NCBI GenBank assembly: GCA_021205635.1
Contig: JAJPXC010000039.1
Location: 1 to 34,293, forward strand
Source: Bacteroidales bacterium
GTDB lineage: Bacteria; Bacteroidota; Bacteroidia; Bacteroidales; Muribaculaceae
Reading direction: 5' to 3'
Length of the DNA stretch: 34,293 nucleotides
Of the stretch, positions 23,550 through 31,621 are shown in pieces. Each line of letters opens with the position of its first letter. Position 1 is the stretch's first letter. The notes beneath the pieces are model-generated. The model searched no databases. It was not told the DNA's origin and was given only the letters and a program-made list of their open reading frames with translations. Position numbers and translations under genes: made by a program.

Positions 23550-25621
23550 TTCTTAGCGCGGGACTTGGGAGCTGGTTTGACGTCCGACTTGGTTCTGGGG
23601 CCACGCTTCATCGGCTCGGGGCGACGCAATTTCAACACCATGCAGGAGCGAGCGGGCAGGTAGAGCTTGAGCCACTCCTTGCCGAGGGGGGAGTAGAGGC
23701 CATCGAACACCGTATGGTGGGACACCTTCTCGTCGATGTTGCCAAAGCCGCCGAAGCGGGGATTGTCGCTCGACAATACCACGTCGTACTCGCCGATAGG
23801 GGCCAGGAAACCGTAGTCGTTGAACGAACGGAACGGGCTGAAGTTGAACACAAACACCAAGTCGCCGCGCATGAAAGCCAACACTTGGTCGGAATCCTTC
23901 TCCCATAGCTTCTCAACGGGTAGGGCCTGGAAGTTGAACACCGAGCTTACAAGGCCGACCATGGCGTTGTCCCAGTCGTTGAGGTAGCGGTATTGAAGAT
24001 CCTCGCGGTCAACAAGATCCCATTGGCGACGGGCATACTTGTAGCTCCAGCCGTTGCCCTCGCGGGGGAAGTCGATCCATTCGGGGTGACCGAACTCATT
24101 GCCCATGAAGTTCAAGTAGCCACCGTTGATAGTGGCCAAGGTGACGAGGCGGATCATCTTGTGGAGCGCGATGCCGCGGGTTACGGCAGCGTTGGTGTCG
24201 CCCACGGTCATGTGCCAGTACATCTGGTCGTCGATCAGGCGGAAAATGACGGTCTTGTCGCCCACGAGCGCCTGGTCGTGGCTTTCGACGTAGGAAATGG
24301 TCTTCTCGTCGGCACGACGGTTGGTCAGTTCCCAGAATATCGAGGTGGGGTGCCAATCCTCGTCTTTTTTCTCCTTGAGTGTCTTGATCCAGTAGTCGGG
24401 AATGCCCATAGCCATGCGATAGTCGAAACCGATGCCGCCGTCGGCCACGGGGATTGCCAATCCAGGCATACCGCTCATCTCCTCGGCGATGGTAATCGCC
24501 TTGGGATTGATCTCGTGGATTAGCTTGTTGGCCAGTGTAAGGTAGGTGATGGCGTTGGTGTCCTGTCCCCCGTTATAGTAGTCGCCGTAAGAACCGAAAG
24601 CCTGCCCCAAACCGTGATTATAGTAAAGCATCGAGGTGACACCGTCGAAACGGAAGCCGTCGAAGTGGAACTCCTCGAGCCAGTACTTGCAGTTGCTCAA
24701 CAGGAAGTGGAGCACCTCGTTTTTGCCGTAGTCGAAGCACAGGGAGTCCCATGCGGGATGCTCGCGGCGACCGTCGCCATAGAAGTATTGGTTGTAGCTG
24801 CCGTCAAGGCGACCAAGGCCTTCTACCTCGTTCTTCACAGCGTGGGAGTGGACGATGTCCATAATCACGGCAATACCCAGCTTGTGGGCCTCGTCGATCA
24901 GCGCCTTCAGCTCGTCAGGGGTGCCGAATCGGCTCGAAGGGGCGAAGAAGCTCGACACGTGGTAGCCGAACGACCCGTAGTAGGGGTGCTCCTGGATGGC
25001 CATAATCTGGATGGCGTTGTAGCCGTCCTTGTGGATACGGGGCAGGATGTTCTCGCGGAACTCGGTGTAGGTACCCACGCCCTCGCGATCCTGGGCCATT
25101 CCGATGTGGCACTCGTAGATGAGCAAAGGGCGCGTATCCGGGGTGAATTTTTTAACCTTCCATTTATAAGGCGCCTCGGGAGCGTACACCTGGGCTGAGA
25201 AGATGTGGGTATTATCGTCTTGGATCACGCGCTGGGCGTAAGCTGGGATGCGCTCGCCTTCGCCGCCTTCCCATTTGACGTGCATCTTATACAACTGGCC
25301 ATGCTTTAAGTCGCCGGGCTTGAGCTTGATCTCCCACACGCCGTTGGCCTTCTTCTTGAGACGGTATTTGGCCATCTCCTTCCAGCGGGAGAAGTCGCCA
25401 ACGAGGTATATATCGGTGGCGTTGGGAGCCCACTCGCGGAACACCCAACCGGTATCGGTGGGATGAAGACCGAAATAGTGGTGGGCGTTGGCGAAGTCGT
25501 TGAGCGTCTGCTGGCCGTTGTTGGTCAAGTCGGCCTCTTTGCGCAGGGCATCGTTGTGTCGGCCCTCGATGGCGTCCTTGTAAGGTTGGAGCCAGGGGTC
25601 GTTTTTTATGATTGGAAGCAT
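23546..25621 (-). CDS. glgB: 1,4-alpha-glucan branching enzyme, eukaryote-like subfamily
   Basis: 691 aa. It introduces alpha-1,6 branches into glycogen. A CBM48 module (about 40-160, [20 protein letters not shown]) precedes a GH13 barrel with [10 protein letters not shown], the nucleophile Asp in [15 protein letters not shown], the acid/base Glu in [12 protein letters not shown] and the third Asp in [33 protein letters not shown] and [19 protein letters not shown] match plant and animal branching enzymes (GH13_8) rather than the classical bacterial GlgB (GH13_9). A short basic tail follows residue 665. The gene overlaps aroC by four bases, an uncommon pairing. No other glycogen gene is adjacent. 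Confidence 0.95.
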   Translation of the reverse strand: MLPIIKNDPWLQPYKDAIEGRHNDALRKEADLTNNGQQTLNDFANAHHYFGLHPTDTGWVFREWAPNATDIYLVGDFSRWKEMAKYRLKKKANGVWEIKLKPGDLKHGQLYKMHVKWEGGEGERIPAYAQRVIQDDNTHIFSAQVYAPEAPYKWKVKKFTPDTRPLLIYECHIGMAQDREGVGTYTEFRENILPRIHKDGYNAIQIMAIQEHPYYGSFGYHVSSFFAPSSRFGTPDELKALIDEAHKLGIAVIMDIVHSHAVKNEVEGLGRLDGSYNQYFYGDGRREHPAWDSLCFDYGKNEVLHFLLSNCKYWLEEFHFDGFRFDGVTSMLYYNHGLGQAFGSYGDYYNGGQDTNAITYLTLANKLIHEINPKAITIAEEMSGMPGLAIPVADGGIGFDYRMAMGIPDYWIKTLKEKKDEDWHPTSIFWELTNRRADEKTISYVESHDQALVGDKTVIFRLIDDQMYWHMTVGDTNAAVTRGIALHKMIRLVTLATINGGYLNFMGNEFGHPEWIDFPREGNGWSYKYARRQWDLVDREDLQYRYLNDWDNAMVGLVSSVFNFQALPVEKLWEKDSDQVLAFMRGDLVFVFNFSPFRSFNDYGFLAPIGEYDVVLSSDNPRFGGFGNIDEKVSHHTVFDGLYSPLGKEWLKLYLPARSCMVLKLRRPEPMKRGPRTKSDVKPAPKSRAKK

Positions 25622-25639
25622 AAGTTAAGTTTTTAGTAG

Positions 25640-26377
25640 TTAGAACAGGCGGGCTCCTACGGTAATCATGAAGTTGGTGTTGTAGAGGCTCGAGCCAGTC
25701 TGGTACCACTGGCCGTTGTCGGCTTGATAGGTGTAATCCTTGAACACTTTGACGCAACCGGCCTGGAAGCCCATACCCAGGTAGAAATACTGGTAGTTCC
25801 AACCGATGTTGAACTGCACGCCGCAGTCAAAGTTGCGGGTGTGATTCTCATCCGAGAAGAAATCGCCATCGTAGTCGTTAATGCCAGTGATGCGGTTCTC
25901 CTCTTTCCACTTGCCGCCCACGCCGATGGCGAAGTAGGGGCCAAGGCCCAGATCAATCGAGTTGTTGTCGTTGATGATCATTCGGTAAGTGAAAAGCAAG
26001 GGGATGTCCAAGTAGATAGGTCGCACGGTCTCCTTGTATTGGGGAGCGTTAGCAAGGTCGTCGCCCCAGGCCTTCCATGTGCCACCCTTCATCGACGCGT
26101 AGCAGCCGGTGTTGATGTAGAAGGTGCGCGTAATGGCTATTTTCAAGTCGATGCCGGCATGAAATCCAGCAATGGGATCGGTGGTGTCGTCGTTGTAATA
26201 AGAATTGCCCCAGTAGTCGTAATCGGCGTCCGACATATAGGCTACGTTAAGGCCAGCATGGATACCTACCTCCACGGGACGCTCTTTGGGGTACTCCGAC
26301 GACCAGAAGATCTGGCTTGACGCGGGCATCGCGATGGCAGCCACGGCCACCGATGCCAGGATTGCTTTGAGGTTCAT
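25640..26377 (-). CDS. PorT-like outer-membrane beta-barrel protein
   Basis: 245 aa. Signal peptide MNLKAILASVAVAAIAMPASSQ is followed by an eight-strand-type barrel pattern: VEVGIHAGLNVAYMSD, PIAGFHAGIDLKI, FYINTGCYASMKGG, YLDIPLLFTYRM, IDLGLGPYFAIGVGGKW, and the end NFMITVGARLF. YLDIPLL and GPYFAIGVGG are characteristic of the Bacteroidota PorT/OMP_b-brl_2 group. The function of individual members is mostly unknown. It lies 18 bases upstream of glgB on the same strand, so it may be cotranscribed with the glgB operon. Confidence 0.82.
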   Translation of the reverse strand: MNLKAILASVAVAAIAMPASSQIFWSSEYPKERPVEVGIHAGLNVAYMSDADYDYWGNSYYNDDTTDPIAGFHAGIDLKIAITRTFYINTGCYASMKGGTWKAWGDDLANAPQYKETVRPIYLDIPLLFTYRMIINDNNSIDLGLGPYFAIGVGGKWKEENRITGINDYDGDFFSDENHTRNFDCGVQFNIGWNYQYFYLGMGFQAGCVKVFKDYTYQADNGQWYQTGSSLYNTNFMITVGARLF

Positions 26378-26396
26378 AGCTCTTATAGTTTTTAGT

Positions 26397-26517
26397 GATT
26401 AGTAGGTTTTAAGGAGTTAGTAGTTTTGAGGGGGAAGTTTTCGTCTAGCAACAAGGTCAACCACAAATCCAGTAGGTTCTAGCAAACTTCTACTAATTAC
26501 CTAAAACCTACTAATTC
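26397..26517. repeat. Inverted repeat with long spacer
   Basis: A left arm at 26397-26423 (GATTAGTAGGTTTTAAGGAG start) is an imperfect inverted copy of 26490-26517 (CTACTAATTACCTAAAACCT start). A further AGTAGGTT copy lies at 26471. It occupies the 159-base gap between the acyl-CoA ligase stop and the barrel gene start, so it could form a large stem in a readthrough mRNA or serve as a terminator. Confidence 0.5.
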
Positions 26518-26536
26518 CTTAAAGCTTCACGATAAT

Positions 26537-28189
26537 TTATTTGCGCTGGTAGAGGTAGCGCTTGATGGAGCGCTTGGGGGTCTTCTCAAATTCCTCGTGG
26601 TAGATGCGGTAACGCTTCACCTGGGAATAAGCGGGCAGCTCTTTGTTCAATGCCACGATGTTCTCGTCCATAATCGTGCGCAGCTGGGTGTCATCGATCC
26701 CTTGGCGCTCGGCGTTCTCCAGGTCGGGATAAATCAGTGCCACGAGAGCGTTGTCCTCGTCGATCACCACCGACTCCTGCACATAGGGGAGGTTGTTGAG
26801 CTTCTGCTCGATCTCCTCGGGATAGATGTTTTGTCCCGAGGGGCCGAGGATCATATTCTTGTCGCGGCCACGCAGGTAAATATAACCGTCGCGGTCGATC
26901 GTACAGATGTCGCCGGTGTTCATCCAGCCATCCTTCATCACAGCATCGGTGGCCTCCTGGTTCTTGTAGTAGCCGTGCATCACGTTGTCGCCCTTTACCC
27001 ACAGCACGCCGGGAACAGCGTAGGGATCGGGAGAGTCGACCTTGATCTTCATGCGGTCGACGGTGCGGCCGCACGACCCCATGCGAGCCTCCTCCCAAGG
27101 AGCGTAGGAGATCAACGGGGCACACTCGGTCATGCCGTAGCCGTTGGTATAATGGAAACCGATACGGCGCAGGAACGCCTCAACCTCCTTGTTGAGAGCG
27201 GCACCACCGATAATGATCTCGTGGACGTTGCCGCCGAAGGTCTCATCGAGTTTCTCCTTGATCTTGCCCAGCAAGCGGTCGTCGACGTAGGGCACGTGGA
27301 GAAGCAGTTTCATCAGGGGCTTTTCCAGGAGGGGGAACACCTTGGTCTTGATGATCTTTTCGATGATCAGGGGGACGGTGACGATCAGCTTGGGTTTCAC
27401 CTGAGCGAACGCGTCCATGATGATTTTGGGCGAGGGCACTCGGGTGAGGAAGCAAATATGGCAGCCACGGCAGAAGGGGAAAATCACCTCCACCATCAGG
27501 CCATACATGTGGGCCATGGGGAGCATCGACACCAAGGCATCGCCGCTCTTTAGCCACTTGAGGTTGTCGAGGCAGTATTGGCAGTTGCTCCACAGGGTGC
27601 GAGCCGGTAGCATCACGCCCTTGGAGAAACCTGTGGAGCCCGACGTGTAGTTCAACAGCATCAGCTCCTCGGGATGGTCGATATGGAAATGCAGGTCATC
27701 AGGGGTGAAGCGCTCGGGGTATTCCTTTCCGAAAAGCTCGTTGAGGTGAGCACGGGCGTCGGTGAGGCGCTCGCTGCGGGAGAGCAGCAGCGAGAAGTCG
27801 TCGAGGAGGATAGCACCCTCAAGATTGGGCATCGACTCGGGGTCGAGGTTCTCCCAGGTGCCGCTGTCGGCGAACAGGATCTTCGACTCGGAGTGGTTGA
27901 CCAAGTGGTGGATATTGTCGGGCTTGAACTCGTGGAGAATCGGGACAACGACAGCGCCGTAAGTGATTGTGGCAAAGAAAGCCACGGCCCACTGAGCCGA
28001 GTTCTTTCCGCACACCGCTATACGGTCGCCGGGCTGGATGCCGGTGTTTTTGAACAGCAGGTGCATCTTCACCATGCGACGAGCCACGTCGCGGTATTGC
28101 AGGGATACACCTTTGAAGTTGGTCAGGGCCAGATTGTCCCAGTTTTGCTTTAGAGAGTCGAGGATTATCTTATTGATGGAATGGGCCAT
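26537..28189 (-). CDS. Long-chain acyl-CoA ligase (AMP-binding, FadD/AAE type)
   Basis: 550 aa. It activates fatty acids with ATP and CoA. The AMP-binding P-loop LLNYTSGSTGFSKGVML is at about residues 178-194, the A5 motif YGMTECAP follows, then the A7/A8 region GWMNTGDICTIDRDGYIYLRG and DKNMILGPSGQNIYPEEIE. The C-terminal lobe carries the catalytic Lys region (KTPKRSIKRYLYQRK). Length is on the short side of FadD15-like synthetases. No transmembrane segment is evident; such enzymes act at the inner membrane. It has its own strong promoter at 28230-28259, and its downstream neighbour is an outer-membrane barrel. Confidence 0.92.
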   Translation of the reverse strand: MAHSINKIILDSLKQNWDNLALTNFKGVSLQYRDVARRMVKMHLLFKNTGIQPGDRIAVCGKNSAQWAVAFFATITYGAVVVPILHEFKPDNIHHLVNHSESKILFADSGTWENLDPESMPNLEGAILLDDFSLLLSRSERLTDARAHLNELFGKEYPERFTPDDLHFHIDHPEELMLLNYTSGSTGFSKGVMLPARTLWSNCQYCLDNLKWLKSGDALVSMLPMAHMYGLMVEVIFPFCRGCHICFLTRVPSPKIIMDAFAQVKPKLIVTVPLIIEKIIKTKVFPLLEKPLMKLLLHVPYVDDRLLGKIKEKLDETFGGNVHEIIIGGAALNKEVEAFLRRIGFHYTNGYGMTECAPLISYAPWEEARMGSCGRTVDRMKIKVDSPDPYAVPGVLWVKGDNVMHGYYKNQEATDAVMKDGWMNTGDICTIDRDGYIYLRGRDKNMILGPSGQNIYPEEIEQKLNNLPYVQESVVIDEDNALVALIYPDLENAERQGIDDTQLRTIMDENIVALNKELPAYSQVKRYRIYHEEFEKTPKRSIKRYLYQRK

Positions 28190-28229
28190 TCGATTTAATG
28201 GTATGATTATGGGGTTTGTGAAACGTTCA

Positions 28230-28259
28230 CAAAATTAGTAAAAATTATGCAACGCACAA
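28230..28259 (-). promoter_or_regulatory. Promoter of the acyl-CoA ligase gene
   Basis: On the minus strand TTG (plus 28257-28259), exactly 19 bases, then TAATTTTG (plus 28230-28237), an ideal Bacteroidota promoter about 40 bases before ATG 28189. Confidence 0.7.
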
Positions 28260-28306
28260 TCACATCCCGCTACTTTTTTCACATTTCTACCAAAAATGTG
28301 CCAAAA

Positions 28307-28465
28307 TCAGCGCCGGCGAGCAGGCTGTCTTACAGTCTGAGCCCGACGTTGGGCGGTCAATTTCCGGCCACGCTCGATAGCGTGCCCAGCCCAGGAGGTC
28401 AATCCGATCAACCCGCCTATCGCGAGCCATTCTACAATCCAGAGTAACGTGGAGTCCATAATCAT
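28307..28465 (-). CDS. Possible 52-aa single-pass membrane protein
   Basis: A short frame from ATG 28465 (or 28459) with one hydrophobic stretch, LLWIVEWLAIGGLIGLTSWA (residues 7-26), followed by a strongly basic tail rich in Arg. This is the profile of a small inner-membrane protein with its C-terminus in the cytosol. It fills an otherwise gene-free 484-base gap between the acyl-CoA ligase and the oxidoreductase operon. No homolog is recognised and no strong promoter or ribosome-binding site is visible, so it could be chance. Confidence 0.35.
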   Translation of the reverse strand: MIMDSTLLWIVEWLAIGGLIGLTSWAGHAIERGRKLTAQRRAQTVRQPARRR

Positions 28466-28605
28466 ATCGTTTTTGAGATTTTTCTTTCAAGTTATTACCA
28501 AAGCGCAATTTTAGCTTTTCTATTAAAACGTTGAAACGGCGTAACGGTTCAACTGCGCATTTTCACATTCTCTGTGCCATTGGTTAACACAACGTTAAAT
28601 AAGGC

Positions 28606-28635
28606 TTGTTTATTAAGTTTTTCACTAATTTCGCG
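28606..28635 (+). promoter_or_regulatory. Promoter of the oxoacid oxidoreductase operon
   Basis: TTG (28606-28608), 17 bases, then TAATTTCGCG (28626-28635), about 40 bases before the ferredoxin-subunit ATG. The -7 box shares the extended CGCG with other genes here. Confidence 0.55.
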
Positions 28636-28673
28636 TCAAAACAAAGAATCATCACAAAGCAGATTATTCAATT

Positions 28674-28904
28674 ATGCCTAAAGTATTAGGAGCGGTTGTA
28701 ATTAATGAAGAGCGGTGCAAAGGCTGCGACCTGTGCGTGGTTGCCTGCCCCGTCACTGTGCTGGCTCTCAAGGCCAAAGAGGTCAACGACCGCGGTTATC
28801 ACTTCGCCTTCGCCGAGAATCCCGACGCTTGCATCGGTTGCGCCCAATGCGCGGCCGTTTGCCCCGACGGTTGTATAACGGTTTATCGCGCCATCGAGCG
28901 TTAA
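28674..28904 (+). CDS. 2-oxoacid:ferredoxin oxidoreductase, ferredoxin (delta) subunit
   Basis: 76 aa with two complete [4Fe-4S] motifs, CKGCDLCVVACP and CIGCAQCAAVCP. It is a soluble 8Fe ferredoxin-like subunit that takes electrons from the catalytic core and hands them to ferredoxin. Size and order (delta first, then alpha, beta and gamma) match KorDABC or VorDABC operons of Bacteroidales. ATG 28674 is the only sensible start. The alpha subunit gene begins 23 bases after its stop. Confidence 0.92.
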   Translation: MPKVLGAVVINEERCKGCDLCVVACPVTVLALKAKEVNDRGYHFAFAENPDACIGCAQCAAVCPDGCITVYRAIER

Positions 28905-28927
28905 GGCTTTAAAAGATTGCAGAAATT

Positions 28928-30022
28928 ATGGAAGAAGACATAAGATTGATGAAAGGCAACGAGGCCATCGCCCACGCCGCTATCCGCTACGGCTGCGACG
29001 GTCACTTCGGTTACCCCATCACCCCGCAAAGCGAGATTCTGGAAACCCTCGAGGCCGAGATGCCCTGGGACACCACCGGCATGGTGGTATTGCAGGCCGA
29101 AAGCGAGGTCGCCGCAATCAATATGGTATACGGAGGAGCGGCCTCCGGCAAAGCGTGCATGACATCCTCGTCGTCGCCCGGCGTGAGCCTCAAGCAGGAG
29201 GGCATCTCCTACCTGGCCGCAACTGAATTACCGGCATTGATCGTCAACGTGATGCGCGGCGGTCCCGGCCTTGGCACCATTCACCCCTCGCAAGCCGACT
29301 ATTTCCAGGCCACCAAAGGAGGCGGCCACGGCGATTACCACTCGATTGTGTTGGCACCGTCATCGGTGCAGGAGATGGCCGATTTCGTGGCTTTGGGATT
29401 CGACCTCGCGTTCAAGTACCGCACCCCGTCGATTATCCTCGCCGACGGTATCGTGGGCCAGATGATGGAGAAAGTGAAACTACCACCGTTCCGTCAGCGT
29501 CGCACCAACGAGGAAATCGACCGTCAATGCCCATGGGCCGCAACCGGCCGCAAGAAAGGCCGCAAGAACAACTTCCTGTCGTCGCTCGAGCTCGATTCCC
29601 ACGTGATGGAGGCCAACAACGAGCGTTTCCAGGCCACCTATCGCAAAATCGAGGAGAACGAGGTGCGCTATCAGGAGTATCACACCGACGATTGCGACTA
29701 CCTGATCGTGGCGTTCGGTTCCATCGCCCGTCTGTGCCTAAAAGCCATCGAGGATGCCCGCAAGGAGGGTATCAAGATCGGCTTGATACGCCCCATCACC
29801 TTGTGGCCGTTCCCCTACAAAGCCATCGGTGACCTTATTAAAAAGGTGAAAGGCGTGCTTGTGGTCGAGCTCAACGCAGGCCAGATGATCGAGGACGTCA
29901 AGCTTGCCGCTCTCGACGCGGGAGCCACCAACGTGCCCATCCGCCACTTCGGCCGCTTGGGTGGCATCGTGCCCAACCCCTCGGAAATCCTCGAGGCTTT
30001 CCGTCGCGACTTCCTCTCCTAA
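28928..30022 (+). CDS. 2-oxoacid:ferredoxin oxidoreductase alpha subunit (KorA/VorB type)
   Basis: 364 aa. The N-terminal pyrimidine-binding domain shows the typical GNEAIAHAAIRYGC and GYPITPQSEI segments, then LQAESEVAAINMVYGGAASG and TSSSSPGVSLKQEG. The C-terminal domain carries YLIVAFGSIAR and GLIRPITLWPFP and ends in the VELNAGQMIEDVK region. With the other three subunits it oxidises a 2-oxoacid to an acyl-CoA using thiamine diphosphate and iron-sulfur clusters. Databases label close relatives either 2-oxoglutarate or 3-methyl-2-oxobutanoate (VorB) oxidoreductase. Sequence alone does not settle the substrate. Confidence 0.92.
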   Translation: MEEDIRLMKGNEAIAHAAIRYGCDGHFGYPITPQSEILETLEAEMPWDTTGMVVLQAESEVAAINMVYGGAASGKACMTSSSSPGVSLKQEGISYLAATELPALIVNVMRGGPGLGTIHPSQADYFQATKGGGHGDYHSIVLAPSSVQEMADFVALGFDLAFKYRTPSIILADGIVGQMMEKVKLPPFRQRRTNEEIDRQCPWAATGRKKGRKNNFLSSLELDSHVMEANNERFQATYRKIEENEVRYQEYHTDDCDYLIVAFGSIARLCLKAIEDARKEGIKIGLIRPITLWPFPYKAIGDLIKKVKGVLVVELNAGQMIEDVKLAALDAGATNVPIRHFGRLGGIVPNPSEILEAFRRDFLS

Positions 30023-30030
30023 CAAAAACC

Positions 30031-30073
30031 CGGGAATCTCGAAATTCCCGAGATTTCCGAAATTCTCGAAATT
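30031..30073. repeat. Palindromic 9-bp repeat block
   Basis: A degenerate 9-base-period run (GAAATTCCC, GAGATTTCC, GAAATTCTC) that also folds: CGGGAA/TTCCCG and AATCTCG/CGAGATT can pair. It occupies the alpha-beta subunit spacer of the oxidoreductase operon. Confidence 0.55.
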
Positions 30074-30082
30074 AACTATTCT

Positions 30083-30853
30083 ATGGATAGAAAAGATATA
30101 ATCAAGCCCGAGAATCTGGTTTACCAGAAGCCTCGGCTGTTGAACGACAATCACATGCACTACTGCCCTGGCTGCAGCCACGGCGTGGTGCACCGCATCA
30201 TCGCCGAGCTTGTCGAGGAGATGGGCCTCGAGGACCATTGCGTGGGCATCGCCCCGGTGGGTTGCGCGGTGTTCGCATATAAATATGTGGATATCGACTG
30301 GGTGGAAGCCGCCCACGGCCGCGCCCCGGCCCTCGCTACCGCCATTAAGCGCATGAACCCCGAGAACCTGGTGTTCACCTACCAAGGCGACGGCGACCTT
30401 GCCGCCATCGGCACCTGCGAGACCATCCACGCAGCCAACCGCGGCGAGAATATCGCCATCATCTTTATCAACAACGGCATCTACGGCATGACCGGAGGCC
30501 AGATGGCCCCCACAACCCTCGAGGGAATGAAGACATCGACCACCCCCTACGGTCGCCGCGTCGACCTCAACGGCTACCCCTTGAAGATCACCGACCTCTG
30601 CGCCAACCTTGACGGAACTTGTTACATCACACGCCAGTCGGTGCACACACCCGCGGCCGTGCGCAAGGCCAAGGCCGCCATCAAGCAGGCGTTCCAAAAC
30701 TCGCTTGACGGCAAGGGCACGTCGATCGTGGAGATCGTGTCGACCTGCAACGCCGGGTGGAAGATGTCGCCCGTCGACTCCAACAAGTGGATGGAGGAGC
30801 ACATGTTCGCCAAGTATCCCCTCGGCGACCTCAAAAACACCGTAAAGCCATAG
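30083..30853 (+). CDS. 2-oxoacid:ferredoxin oxidoreductase beta subunit (thiamine-binding)
   Basis: 256 aa. The thiamine diphosphate site is visible as the GDGDLAAIG and NNGIYGMTGGQ segments, and CPGCSHG plus GVGIAPVGC-like cysteines (CPGC, VGC) sit near the N-terminus, as in KorB/VorA proteins that coordinate a cluster. It provides the catalytic centre with the alpha subunit. A 60-base repeat-rich spacer separates it from alpha. The gamma subunit comes after a 150-base spacer with a large palindrome. Confidence 0.92.
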   Translation: MDRKDIIKPENLVYQKPRLLNDNHMHYCPGCSHGVVHRIIAELVEEMGLEDHCVGIAPVGCAVFAYKYVDIDWVEAAHGRAPALATAIKRMNPENLVFTYQGDGDLAAIGTCETIHAANRGENIAIIFINNGIYGMTGGQMAPTTLEGMKTSTTPYGRRVDLNGYPLKITDLCANLDGTCYITRQSVHTPAAVRKAKAAIKQAFQNSLDGKGTSIVEIVSTCNAGWKMSPVDSNKWMEEHMFAKYPLGDLKNTVKP

Positions 30854-30880
30854 CCACGAATGAGTTTAAAATGAATTTAG

Positions 30881-30941
30881 GCCACGAATTTCACCAATTT
30901 CCACTAAATTTAAATTGGTGAAAATTGGTGAAATTAGTGGC
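30881..30941. repeat. Large imperfect palindrome in the operon
   Basis: Arms of about 29 bases (left 30881-30910, right 30912-30941) that read GCCACGAATTTCACCAATTT on one side and its inverse on the other. Two partial extra copies of GCCACGAAT and TTAGTGGCT flank it (about 30853 and 30956). The hairpin could lower or modulate gamma-subunit expression. Sequences of this general kind recur between genes in many genomes, so a mobile palindrome is likely. Confidence 0.65.
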
Positions 30942-31003
30942 TAAGAATAGATTAATTAGTGGCTGAAAAGTAATTTCAATTATCGGCAAAGAAAAAATAA
31001 GTT

Positions 31004-31540
31004 ATGAAGGAAGAAATTATAATGGCTGGTTTTGGTGGACAAGGCGTCCTCTCGATGGGCAAAATCCTGGCCTACGCGGGATTGATGAACGACCTTGAGG
31101 TCACTTGGATGCCATCCTACGGCCCCGAGCAGCGCGGCGGCACCGCCAACGTCACTGTCATCCTCAGCGACGAGCCGATATCGTCACCCGTGCTCGACAC
31201 ATTCGACACTGCCGTTATTCTCAACCAGCAGTCGCTTGACAAATTTGAGAGCCAAGTGAAGCCCGGCGGCACGCTCATCTACGACCCATACGGCATCCAT
31301 CGGCCCCCTACGCGCACCGATATCAACATCTACCGCGTCGACGCCATGGAGGCAACGTTCACCCTGGGTAACGCCAAGAGCTTTAACATGATCGTGCTGG
31401 GAGCCTTGCTGAAGATCAAGCCAATCGTCACGATGGACGCTGTAATGGCCGGATTGAAGAAAGCCCTGCCCGAGCGTCATCACCACACACTCCCGGCCAA
31501 CGCCGAAGCCCTGCGCCGCGGCTACGATTTGGTGCAATAA
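31004..31540 (+). CDS. 2-oxoacid:ferredoxin oxidoreductase gamma subunit
   Basis: 178 aa. The catalytic-domain signature GFGGQGVLSMGKILAYAGL is at the N-terminus, followed by SYGPEQRGGTANVTVILSDEPISSPV, both standard for the gamma subunit of KorC/VorC. It completes the four-subunit enzyme. ATG 31004 starts right after the palindrome-bearing spacer. A hairpin at 31571-31595 probably ends the operon. Confidence 0.92.
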   Translation: MKEEIIMAGFGGQGVLSMGKILAYAGLMNDLEVTWMPSYGPEQRGGTANVTVILSDEPISSPVLDTFDTAVILNQQSLDKFESQVKPGGTLIYDPYGIHRPPTRTDINIYRVDAMEATFTLGNAKSFNMIVLGALLKIKPIVTMDAVMAGLKKALPERHHHTLPANAEALRRGYDLVQ

Positions 31541-31570
31541 AAATTATTCACTACATTCGCGGTGAGAAAC

Positions 31571-31595
31571 TGTCACGGTCCCTCGGATCGTGACA
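31571..31595 (+). terminator. Hairpin after the oxidoreductase operon
   Basis: TGTCACGGTCC, loop CTC, GGATCGTGACA: an 11-bp stem with one G-T pair, 30 bases after the gamma-subunit stop. The tail TATGTATAATC is A/T-rich rather than a clean T-run. Confidence 0.5.
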
Positions 31596-31621
31596 TATGT
31601 ATAATCAAACCTTAAACCCAA

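Noticed and set aside
26597-27553. 318-codon frame opposite the acyl-CoA ligase
   Set aside because: It is antisense to a gene with complete AMP-binding motifs, and its composition (His, Val and Leu-rich) is typical of reversed coding sequence.
29738-30802. 354-codon frame opposite the oxidoreductase alpha and beta genes
   Set aside because: It spans two real genes and their spacer on the other strand and shows no domain.
31541-31621. Riboswitch in the gldE leader
   Set aside because: The only structure is a simple 11-bp hairpin better explained as the terminator of the preceding operon.
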